Virus record (IMG/VR): IMGVR_UViG_3300036715_000367
Span: 1 to 23,550 of that record
Reading direction: 5' to 3' (one strand)
Origin: a virus
Length of the DNA: 23,550 nucleotides
Shown: piece after piece, positions 8,500 through 14,559 of the stretch
How the letters are laid out: every line of letters starts with the position of its first letter
How positions within the stretch are numbered: the first letter of the stretch is position 1
Program-made: the position numbers and the translations under genes
Notes under the pieces: generated by a model
The model's input: the letters and a program-made list of their open reading frames with translations, nothing else
Databases searched by the model: none
What the model was told of the DNA's origin: nothing

Positions 8500-8507
8500 T
8501 ATTTATA
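8500..8507 (-). promoter_or_regulatory. Late promoter (TATAAATA) for the tape measure gene
   Basis: The minus strand reads TATAAATA, an exact match to the T4 late promoter recognised by gp55-programmed RNA polymerase, 30 bases before the tape measure ATG. gp55 is encoded in this window, which makes use of the motif plausible. Confidence 0.7.
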
Positions 8508-8518
8508 GGATTTCAAAT

Positions 8519-9364
8519 ATGGACACTCAACGACCAAACCCACTTAGTGGTTACTTTCGCCAACCTTCCTTGTACATTAAGCTGCCGTCAAAAGGCAGAT
8601 ACTGGGAAGAAGGTGCGTTAAATCTCACTGCTACGGGCGAAATGCCCGTATACCCAATGAGCACAAAAGACGAAGTTATACTGCGCACACCAGACGCATT
8701 GCTCAACGGTCAAGGCATGGTTGATGTAATTCAAAGTTGCTGCCCAGCTATCACTGACGCCTGGAAAACGCCTAGTATAGATGTAGATGCCATATTGATC
8801 GCAATACGCATTGCCACGTACGGCAACGAAATGAACTTTGATTCTAAATGTGCACATTGCGGAGAAGAAAATGCTCACGATGTTGACCTGGCTACCACGT
8901 TAGCAGACATTAATTGCCCTGACTATAGTGTTGTTAACTACAAAGATCTTAAAATTAAGCTTAAACCGCAGCATTACTTTGATACCAACAATGCAAACAA
9001 AGTTCAATTTGAAGAGCAGCGTTTAGTCAACTTGCTCAATGATACTGTTATGGAACCAGAGGATAAAGCCAAACTGTTAACGGAGAGTATGAATAAACTA
9101 ACTAGTCTGGGTATTGGTTCGGTAGTAACTAGTACTGAGTACATAGAAATACCAGGTGGTCAACGCATTAGCAATGTAGATTTCATCACTGAACTGTATG
9201 AACGTGCAGAAAGTCAACTTGTAAAGACCTTGCAAGATCAGCTTAAAGTGTACGCAGAAGAAGCAAAAGTAAAGCCAGTCACATTATCTTGTTCTTCATG
9301 CGAAAAACCGTACAGGGTCGAACTGACGTTTGATTATGCAAGTTTTTTCGGCAAAGGCTTTTAA
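8519..9364 (+). CDS. 26: gp26-type baseplate/tail assembly chaperone protein
   Basis: The 281-residue protein opens with NPLSGYFRQPSLYIKLPSKG, then RYW, followed by LTATGEMPVYPMSTKDEVIL and TPDALLNGQGMVDVIQSC, the signature of the T4 gp26 (T4 baseplate protein) family. These proteins assist tail and baseplate hub assembly without being a major structural part. Two CxxC pairs (C111/C114 and C258/C261) could form a split zinc ribbon. The ATG has an AGGA site 8 bases upstream and a near-consensus late promoter. Codons 275-277 (AGT TTT TTC) contain a T TTT TTC slippery heptamer at 9343-9349, and the -1 frame from there is open to 9579, so a longer fused product is likely. It is longer than T4 gp26 (208 residues). 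Confidence 0.85.
   Translation: MDTQRPNPLSGYFRQPSLYIKLPSKGRYWEEGALNLTATGEMPVYPMSTKDEVILRTPDALLNGQGMVDVIQSCCPAITDAWKTPSIDVDAILIAIRIATYGNEMNFDSKCAHCGEENAHDVDLATTLADINCPDYSVVNYKDLKIKLKPQHYFDTNNANKVQFEEQRLVNLLNDTVMEPEDKAKLLTESMNKLTSLGIGSVVTSTEYIEIPGGQRISNVDFITELYERAESQLVKTLQDQLKVYAEEAKVKPVTLSCSSCEKPYRVELTFDYASFFGKGF
9343..9349 (+). promoter_or_regulatory. Candidate programmed -1 frameshift site (T TTT TTC)
   Basis: The heptamer fits X XXY YYZ in the reading frame of the gp26-type gene, four codons before its last sense codon. The -1 frame is closed by TGA at 9331-9333, just upstream, and then open without a stop until TAA at 9577-9579. A weak A+T-rich hairpin can be drawn at 9358-9373, eight bases downstream. 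The arrangement mirrors the G/GT frameshift of lambda-type tail chaperones. Confidence 0.65.
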
Positions 9365-9393
9365 CTGTTAAAGAAGATGACATAGAGGGATTT

Positions 9394-9579
9394 TTGTCAT
9401 CTTACGATAAGCAGATAAAAGCCATAAAAGAGGAAGCGTTGCGTTTAGTGTGGGGGATGAGGGGAAGTGTATCTTATTCCGAAGTCATGATGATGTCAAA
9501 CACAGAAAAAGGCATAATCGCGAAGATCATTAAAGATAATATTGAGACAACTAAGAAATCTGGTCTCCCATACTTTTAA
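9394..9579 (+). CDS. Short downstream domain of the tail chaperone (-1 frame extension or separate TTG-started protein)
   Basis: From the TTG at 9394 this is 61 residues; the frame is open from 9334. Residues such as LRLVWGMRGSVSYSEVMMMS and ETTKKSGLPYF look like a conserved small helical domain that I associate with the C-terminal or downstream chaperone part in marine T4-like phages. No ATG exists in the usable part before VMMMS. The TTG has a GAGGG sequence only 4 bases away, poor spacing. Translation through the upstream slippery site would add it to residue 277 of the gp26-type protein, giving a product of about 354 residues. Fusion by frameshift is my preferred reading; independent initiation at TTG is the alternative. 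Confidence 0.65.
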   Translation: MSSYDKQIKAIKEEALRLVWGMRGSVSYSEVMMMSNTEKGIIAKIIKDNIETTKKSGLPYF

Positions 9580-9625
9580 TTCATGACATACCATTTAAAT
9601 ACATTACAGTGGTTACATATATAAA

Positions 9626-9682
9626 GGCTTGTTACACAAGCCCGCTCTTGCGCTGTCGCTTAGAGCATTTCTTTTTCTATTC
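9626..9682 (+). terminator. Double-hairpin terminator after the gp26-type operon, possibly bidirectional
   Basis: The first hairpin is a perfect 7-base stem, GGCTTGT/ACAAGCC with loop TAC (9626-9642). It is followed on the minus strand by TTTATATAT. The second is GCTCT-t-GCG-ctgt-CGC-tt-AGAGC (9644-9666), followed on the plus strand by ATTTCTTTTTCTATTC. The second suits plus-strand transcripts ending the gp26-type operon. The first could end minus-strand transcription arriving from the convergent operon. Confidence 0.7.
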
Positions 9683-9785
9683 TAAATTATACGGTTCTTA
9701 AGCGATTAGTGACTTACGCGAAGCGCGAATATCTTCTGCTAGATGTCTTAGTCATACTTCACCTACTCAAGAGGTGAAGTCAAAA

Positions 9786-9950
9786 CTACTTCTGCTGAGT
9801 GCGGAATAGCCATTCATTTATAGAGATTATGTTGACAATAACATGCGGGGGCGGTTGCTCGGTACCCCCTACTCCACCTTCACGTGCGTTTTTAAAGTAT
9901 ATAGAACTTGCACTGCAACGGAACCCTAGTAACACTGTTGAACTCAGCAT
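9786..9950 (-). CDS. Doubtful small ORF, 54 residues
   Basis: ATG at 9948-9950 overlaps the stop of the upstream 18-residue ORF (ATGCTGA). The product starts MLSSTVLLGF, contains GGVGGTEQPPPHVIVNIISI and ends in TQQK before a TAG. No family is recognised and there is no ribosome binding site. A 9-base hairpin (9756-9780) follows the stop. The plus strand is also open here, which weakens the case. It lies inside the candidate noncoding RNA, and only one of the two readings is likely to be right. Confidence 0.2.
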   Translation of the reverse strand: MLSSTVLLGFRCSASSIYFKNAREGGVGGTEQPPPHVIVNIISINEWLFRTQQK

Positions 9951-10000
9951 CCTACGAGTGGCGGTTGTTTCTTTTTCACAGAGCCGCGACCTTTAGCCAT
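9944..10000 (-). CDS. Doubtful small ORF, 18 residues, basic
   Basis: The ORF encodes MAKGRGSVKKKQPPLVGC and stops at TGA. The start resembles small basic phage proteins, but there is no Shine-Dalgarno site. The closing helix of the 10008-10193 structure ends 7 bases before the ATG on this strand, as if the structure were its leader. It lies downstream of the two radical SAM genes on the same strand. A -1 shift in GTGAAAAAG would join it to the 54-residue frame, but that heptamer is not a good slippery site. Confidence 0.2.
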   Translation of the reverse strand: MAKGRGSVKKKQPPLVGC

Positions 10001-10007
10001 AATAATT

Positions 10008-10193
10008 TTTAAAGTAAGTTAATTCAATTCGGATGGTCAAACGGTTATGAGGCATATCCATCGTCGTCCTGTAAAGGATAGTGACCAAACACACCTGGCA
10101 GCAAGGTGATTCCCGTCCGAGTGACACCAATGTCCTCTTTTCCTGGGATGCGTGAACTAAGCCCGCAAAAGCTATTGAACTGCTTACTTTAAA
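10008..10193. other. Nested inverted-repeat structure
   Basis: TTTAAAGTAAG (10008-10018) pairs perfectly with CTTACTTTAAA (10183-10193). TTCAAT (10023-10028) pairs with ATTGAA (10174-10179). ATTCGGATGG (10027-10036) pairs with CCGTCCGAGT (10113-10122), ten pairs including two G-U. Inside are TATCC/GGATA (10055-10080) and CACCT/AGGTG (10092-10108). The second and third helices compete for two bases. The organisation is that of a multi-helix RNA domain. Confidence 0.55.
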
Positions 10194-10348
10194 TTTTAAT
10201 ACAGAAGGTCTGAATATGGGATTGTCGCATACTAACGCATTGCCGGGTTAATACACTGGTTTGTCGGCTAAAGGGTCTTGGGCAGTCTCCTAAAACGGAC
10301 GGTTGATTAAATAATATAGCTTTACGGTTTTGACATGGTGTCTATTGA

Positions 10349-10774
10349 TTATAACTTGTTTAAAATATGTGAACCATGAACTCTTACGCTGATCTGGCCA
10401 TTGTAATAGTCCTTGGATTCGAGGACTTTTCTTTCGAATTGCTCTCGCGCTTCCACGTAGCTGCACACTGCCTTCGAAGCGCAGTAGTGCAATATCTCTC
10501 TGGTAAAGTTGTCTCTACCTAATTTTTCTACATCTGCGGACAATTCAACGCTTGACCCGTAATATTCCTGCCAATCAGAATCAACTTTACTACGAATCTT
10601 TTTTTTCTTCTTTGTCCCGTTCTTTAATTTTACTGTCTTTGTTGTGGTCTTTGCAAACTTTGCAAGCTTCTTTCCTACATATTTTCTACCGTTTGTTATA
10701 TTTGTTATAAGGTACACGAATCCAACGCAATCGTCTGGCAGTTCTGTAATCTCGGTATTGTTATGCATCCACAT
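10349..10774 (-). CDS. GIY-YIG endonuclease, small single-domain form
   Basis: The 141-residue protein has the nuclease core: VGFVYLI at residues 17-23, KYVGKK at 31-36, WQEYYGSS at 68-75, and a Glu-bearing helix YVEAREQF near 107-114. A Lys-rich insert (KNGTKKKKKIRSK) lies between the second and third motifs. There is no NUMOD3 or zinc-finger region, unlike the other two GIY-YIG genes here. Small proteins of this type are common as free-standing endonucleases in T4-like phages. It starts 18 bases after the second radical SAM gene and is the last gene of the minus-strand operon. ATG codons 1 and 3 are both possible starts. Whether it is a mobile element or has a host- or phage-DNA role is unknown. 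Confidence 0.82.
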   Translation of the reverse strand: MWMHNNTEITELPDDCVGFVYLITNITNGRKYVGKKLAKFAKTTTKTVKLKNGTKKKKKIRSKVDSDWQEYYGSSVELSADVEKLGRDNFTREILHYCASKAVCSYVEAREQFERKVLESKDYYNGQISVRVHGSHILNKL

Positions 10775-10792
10775 GTATACATAGTTATGCTC

Positions 10793-11800
10793 TTACCACT
10801 CACTTGCATATTTTTCATTAACTAATTTGCTATTGCACTTGGTTTTGCATTCTTGCCATTTAAATTCTTGAAACTCAGTAGTCCAATATGCATCATTTAG
10901 TATATCAGACATTGATCTTATATTGAGATCAAACTTATTTGCAGTCTCTTGCCACTCGGAATTATGTCCATACCTGTTGGCAACCCAGCAGCATGGAAAC
11001 ACTCTGCCACGAGAATCTAAGTATAAGCCCTTATTTCCTATGCCGCACAGCGGAATAATTGGTGTTTTATCTTTGTTTTTATTGAACAAGACCGTGTTAA
11101 TGCTATGTACTGGCGTAGCTAATCTATGCGTAAATTGCGTTATTTCCCGTTCGAAGCGGTGTGTGCTGCTGACAAACTTTATGCTAGGTTCTAGTGGATC
11201 ATTCGCTCCGTAAGAGCTATATATAGAGCCGAATTTAGTGCTTTTAGTCAGCTGAAACCTATCAACGCCCATGTACATTGCATTAGCCTTCATGTGCTCT
11301 ATATGCTCTTCGTTGAACTTAAATGCAATAGCGGCCCATACTATTTGACAATTTGACGCAGCCCGCAATGCCTTAATGCCGTCAGTGATGCTATCGTAAT
11401 CACTGTTGACTCTGTACAAGTTGTTGCTGTCAAAGTCGTAACCGTCGATGCTAAAGTGCACTGAATCTTTTTCAGACATTGTCATTCCGAGATTCTTCCA
11501 CCAATCAGCTTTCTTGTAGCTACCATTGGTAACAATGACGATCTCTACGTCTTTGACACTCTTAATATATTTGATAATGTCAATGAGATCATGTGCGTAG
11601 ATAGGATCACCATCATCACCACAGAACGTAATTTTCTCGACATCTGATATAATAAATTCAGGGGCGAACGCTTGTTTGAAAAACGCGAGGTCAAGCTCTG
11701 TGTTGACGAGCGAGGCAGGTACTTCCTGCCGAGCACAACGCGGACACTTCAATGTGCACTTGCTACTAACTTCGATATGCCAATGCCAAGTTGCTAACAT
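10793..11800 (-). CDS. Radical SAM protein with SPASM-like C-terminus (second of a pair)
   Basis: The 335-residue protein has the radical SAM cluster motif CTLKCPRC (C15, C19, C22), which binds the iron-sulfur cluster that cleaves S-adenosylmethionine to a radical. CGDDGDPIYAHDLI near residue 60 and VTNGSYKKADWW near 90 are the SAM-binding glycine and strand motifs. The C-terminal region has LCGIGNKGLYLDSRGRVFPC, a following C, then ECKTKC, a cysteine pattern like SPASM/Twitch domains that bind extra clusters. Such enzymes often modify peptides, but some act on small molecules or RNA. Its ATG overlaps the stop of the preceding radical SAM gene by one base (TAATG), so the two are probably made and used together. 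The substrate is not evident from the sequence. Confidence 0.88.
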   Translation of the reverse strand: MLATWHWHIEVSSKCTLKCPRCARQEVPASLVNTELDLAFFKQAFAPEFIISDVEKITFCGDDGDPIYAHDLIDIIKYIKSVKDVEIVIVTNGSYKKADWWKNLGMTMSEKDSVHFSIDGYDFDSNNLYRVNSDYDSITDGIKALRAASNCQIVWAAIAFKFNEEHIEHMKANAMYMGVDRFQLTKSTKFGSIYSSYGANDPLEPSIKFVSSTHRFEREITQFTHRLATPVHSINTVLFNKNKDKTPIIPLCGIGNKGLYLDSRGRVFPCCWVANRYGHNSEWQETANKFDLNIRSMSDILNDAYWTTEFQEFKWQECKTKCNSKLVNEKYASEW

Positions 11801-12699
11801 TATACTTTGTCCTGAAATTGGTTATCGTGCCTGCTTACCGCATTAGCATAAGTCCCGCAATGAAACAAGCAAAATTTATGCGGATTTGTTGTTAAACTAT
11901 TTTCCAATGTAACATAATCCTTTTCTTCTAACCATGTCTTCATGGTATCGTCTAAATCGAAAATTTCATTACCCAGAAAGCAGCAAGGTAGTAATTGACC
12001 GGTGGCCGCAACGTATAAACTTTTCTCTTCTAATGCATGGCAGTGTGGTTTACCGGTGGGCTGCACATAATTATATCCCTTAGGTGGTTTCAAAAATTCA
12101 ATAGGGCGTTCCAAGAACCTAGAACTCACCTTGTGTAAGAACAAGTTGAATCCCATATCTTCTGCCATTGCCCTACATTCTTCTACTTGGTGTTCATTGT
12201 GTGCAAACGTAAGCATGTTCCAATGAGCCTTACCGCCGGCGCCTATGTACGCTTGTACATTTTCCATCAACTTTTTCCACTGCACATTAACTCTGTAAAT
12301 GTGGTTCGTGTCTTCTAATCCATCTATGCTAAACACAACGTAGTCTAACGGGCCGTACATAATTTCTGCAAGGCTCTTCCAAAACTTAGTATTGCGCACA
12401 CCACCATTGGTGTTCATGCCCAACACGATATTGGGGTTGATGTCTTTAAACCACTCGAAAATGGCGAGGCATTCTTTCGCTACTGCAGGGTCACCGTAGT
12501 CCCCGCAAGCAAACATTTTATCTAACCCGCGTATAAAATCTTCACTAAACAATTCTTTGAGGCGATCAAGAGATAAATCATATTCTATATCGCCGCGGCC
12601 TTGTGTAGGATCCATGCGAGCGCATTGAGGGCAAGCGGCATTACATCTAGTAGTAAACTCTAGATGTAATACTTTGATATTCTCTTGAGCGAAACTCAT
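11800..12699 (-). CDS. Radical SAM protein with SPASM-like C-terminus (first of a pair)
   Basis: The 299-residue protein has LEFTTRCNAACPQCAR near its start (C19, C23, C26), the radical SAM CxxxCxxC motif. FACGDYGDPAVAKECL near residue 65 and MNTNGGVRNTKFW near 98 follow the same plan as its neighbour. The C-terminus has CHALEEKSLYVAATGQLLPC followed directly by CF, then KFCLFHC, a SPASM-like cysteine set. Its ATG overlaps the gp46 stop (ATGA), tying expression to the recombination genes. The two radical SAM proteins are clearly related yet diverged, suggesting two steps of one modification or a heterodimer. A queuosine-type QueE role is unlikely because QueE is shorter and lacks the C-terminal cysteines. 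Confidence 0.88.
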   Translation of the reverse strand: MSFAQENIKVLHLEFTTRCNAACPQCARMDPTQGRGDIEYDLSLDRLKELFSEDFIRGLDKMFACGDYGDPAVAKECLAIFEWFKDINPNIVLGMNTNGGVRNTKFWKSLAEIMYGPLDYVVFSIDGLEDTNHIYRVNVQWKKLMENVQAYIGAGGKAHWNMLTFAHNEHQVEECRAMAEDMGFNLFLHKVSSRFLERPIEFLKPPKGYNYVQPTGKPHCHALEEKSLYVAATGQLLPCCFLGNEIFDLDDTMKTWLEEKDYVTLENSLTTNPHKFCLFHCGTYANAVSRHDNQFQDKV

Positions 12700-14465
12700 A
12701 CTATCTCAGTCTCTGTACCGTAAGTTGTGTAACCGTTCTCTTTAATGACGTTGAACACCTGGTTAACTCGACCAACCAACTCGTCCTTGTGCGAAACAAG
12801 CCAAATGCTCTTGTCACCTTCGCGGCTCATCTTCTTAAGGATAGCCAGTGTGTTTTCAACACCAGCTGTATCCATTCCGTTGTCAACAAGCTCGTCGATG
12901 AACAATAGGTTAACAGTTTGATACAAGCTTTCCCATACATCACGGAACGACCAAGACAAGCTGAGAATCAAACGAGTACGTTCACCGCGAGACAAGTTGT
13001 CAAAGTCTAGCTCGCGTCCCAGTTCTTCAATTGCTACTGTTAGGTCATTATTAAACTTCACTGTATGCGGTAGACCAATCTTGTCGAGGTAGAACGATAG
13101 GCGAGCATTCAAGTGGGTTAAGTTTTGATCGATGATTAGCTTACGGATAAAGCTATCCTTGTTAGTAAGCATCTTGAACAGGAACTCTTGGTGGTCCTTA
13201 ACACTGTTCAACTGGTTGATATGGTCGTACTTGACCTCTTCGATACCCTTTGTCTTCATCTCTTCTATCTGCTCTGCATAAGGATCTTTGTCCTCTTCCT
13301 TGGTGGCAAGTTGCTGCAAAATGTTTGCAAGCTTTGCTTTATGATTTACAGCTTCTGCTTCTGTGTCGTAATACACCTTGGGCTGTGTCCCTAGCTCACC
13401 CAAGTCTTCCAATGCTAATTTAAGGTCAGTGAGTTGATCCGAGTATTCGGCATAGTCGTTAACTGCGGCATCAAGTTCTTTACGTTTGCGCAATACAACC
13501 TCGGCGTATGCATCATCGTGGAAATCTTGCCCGCAAGTGTGACACTTGTGCGCTTCCAGGCTTTCAATTTCATTGCTAAGTTTGTTAACCAGCTTTTCTT
13601 CTTTATCTTTAGCTAACTCTGTCCGTTTGATAGCAGAGTTTAACCCGTTAATGTCATTGTTAAGCTGTGTCCACGCTGCCACCGCCTTGTGTGCAGTAAG
13701 CTCTTTGTCAATGTTGATGTGGCTTAGTTCGTCGTAAGACGTAGACAGCTTTTCGATGTCATCTGTTTGTTTATTAATCCAAAGTGTTTGCCTGCGCTTC
13801 AACGATTCAATTTGCTCGTCGATACGCTTGTTAGCGTTGAGCACAGCATCAATACGATACTGCTCTTGCGTGATAGCTTTCTTTGTCTCACCAGCCTGTT
13901 CTTTGAGTGTGTCAGCCTTCTCGGACAGCAACGTAATACCAAGCAGTTGCTCGATAATAACACGTTGCTCGCCAGCTTTCATGTCCAGGAACGGCGTTGT
14001 GTATGTGTTTAGCGCAATAATGTGCTTGAACATATCGTGCGACATGCAAAGCATACGTTCGATTTCTTGTTGAGTCTCGCGAGAATCGCCCTGTGCCTCG
14101 TCGGTAGCTTCCTTCTTTTCGCCTGCCACCCAAAAGCGCATAACGCTCGGTTTGCGTCCGCGCTCAATCTTGTACTCTACACCATCCTTCTCAAAATCAA
14201 TTGTTACCAACATGTTCTTGGCGTTGGTCTTATTGATTAAGTTATCCTTCTTGATATTAGATAGCGCACTACCAAACAAGCCAAAGCTTAACGCATTGAT
14301 AATGGTAGTTTTACCTGTACCATTTCTACTCCCGCCATCATCTCCACCTAAATCGTTATTTTCACCTAACACCAAAGTTAAGTCGTTACGATCGAAGTTG
14401 ACAGCTTGCGTGGCATTGCCGACGCTCATGAAGTTTTTAACAGTTAGGCTTTTGATTTTAAACAT
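12696..14465 (-). CDS. 46: Recombination endonuclease ATPase subunit gp46 (Rad50/SbcC-like)
   Basis: This 589-residue protein is the ATPase partner of gp47. A Walker A motif, GSRNGTGKTT, lies near residues 45-54, preceded by an acidic/glycine insertion (GENNDLGGDDG). Two long coiled-coil arms flank a zinc hook CHTC at residues 308-311. The ABC signature LSRGER is at 491-496, Walker B LLFIDE near 520-525, and the switch His in LVSHKDE near 568. In T4, gp46/gp47 resects DNA ends for recombination-dependent replication and host DNA degradation. The ATG is supported by the family start but lacks a ribosome binding site. A sigma70-like promoter lies so close that the transcript may begin almost at the ATG. 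The stop overlaps the first radical SAM start. Confidence 0.96.
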   Translation of the reverse strand: MFKIKSLTVKNFMSVGNATQAVNFDRNDLTLVLGENNDLGGDDGGSRNGTGKTTIINALSFGLFGSALSNIKKDNLINKTNAKNMLVTIDFEKDGVEYKIERGRKPSVMRFWVAGEKKEATDEAQGDSRETQQEIERMLCMSHDMFKHIIALNTYTTPFLDMKAGEQRVIIEQLLGITLLSEKADTLKEQAGETKKAITQEQYRIDAVLNANKRIDEQIESLKRRQTLWINKQTDDIEKLSTSYDELSHINIDKELTAHKAVAAWTQLNNDINGLNSAIKRTELAKDKEEKLVNKLSNEIESLEAHKCHTCGQDFHDDAYAEVVLRKRKELDAAVNDYAEYSDQLTDLKLALEDLGELGTQPKVYYDTEAEAVNHKAKLANILQQLATKEEDKDPYAEQIEEMKTKGIEEVKYDHINQLNSVKDHQEFLFKMLTNKDSFIRKLIIDQNLTHLNARLSFYLDKIGLPHTVKFNNDLTVAIEELGRELDFDNLSRGERTRLILSLSWSFRDVWESLYQTVNLLFIDELVDNGMDTAGVENTLAILKKMSREGDKSIWLVSHKDELVGRVNQVFNVIKENGYTTYGTETEIV

Positions 14466-14472
14466 ATAAGAT

Positions 14473-14502
14473 AGTGTAGCATATAAATATGGTAACAGTC
14501 AA
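14473..14502 (-). promoter_or_regulatory. Sigma70-like promoter for gp46 and the radical SAM genes
   Basis: On the minus strand TTGACT (14497-14502) is followed after 18 bases by TACACT (14473-14478), with a TGC extended -10. The predicted start site falls around 14466, at or next to the gp46 ATG, suggesting a leaderless or near-leaderless transcript. The spacer contains TATAAATA when read on the opposite strand. The rest of the 94-base gap to the upstream gene shows no other feature. Confidence 0.5.
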
Positions 14503-14559
14503 CGCCACTGGCAACCAAAGCTGATCCCCGCGAAGATTATCCATGCTGCTCGCAATTTC

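Larger units (their letters stand above)
9690..10345 (+). ncRNA. Candidate large structured noncoding RNA
   Basis: About 650 bases between convergent genes carry no gene I can support but many inverted repeats. Examples are CGCG/CGCG at 9717-9727, ATCT/AGAT in the 9730s-9740s, a perfect 9-base stem ACTTCACCT/AGGTGAAGT at 9756-9780, ATGTT/AACAT near 9830, GGGGG/CCCCC near 9850, GCGG/CCGC near 9962-9987, and the nested helices at 10008-10193. One 10-pair helix contains two G-U pairs on the plus strand that would be A-C mismatches on the minus, favouring plus-strand RNA. No promoter is clear, although TCTAAATT at 9681 resembles the local late motif. The size fits known ornate phage RNAs such as GOLLD or ROOL, but I cannot match their consensus by eye. 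A degraded coding region is the main alternative. Confidence 0.4.

Noticed and set aside
9799-9996. Plus-strand 65-codon open frame in the noncoding region
   Set aside because: GTG start, no ribosome site, no recognisable family, and it lies opposite the equally doubtful minus-strand ORF and inside paired structure.
10027-10122. tRNA-like element: acceptor-like ATTCGGA/TCCGAGT and a D-arm-like GTCAAACGGTTATGA
   Set aside because: No acceptable anticodon arm with T33 and no TTCRA-type T loop follow in place, and the helix extends to ten pairs. I treat it as part of a larger RNA structure. tRNAscan-SE and Infernal would settle it.
9626-10348. CRISPR array or tandem repeat array in the noncoding region
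   Set aside because: The repeats are inverted and different from one another; there is no regularly spaced direct repeat.
9690-10348. Group I intron associated with the neighbouring GIY-YIG gene
   Set aside because: I could not find recognisable P7/P3 core sequences or interrupted exons on either side; a covariance-model search could still overturn this.
10330-10357. TTGACA with TATAAC as a plus-strand promoter
   Set aside because: The spacing is about 14 bases, too short, and the transcript would only be antisense to the GIY-YIG gene.
14482-14489. Exact TATAAATA on the plus strand as an independent late promoter
   Set aside because: No plus-strand gene lies downstream for 4.5 kb, so it is not listed as a promoter. 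It is discussed only in connection with the overlapping early promoter.
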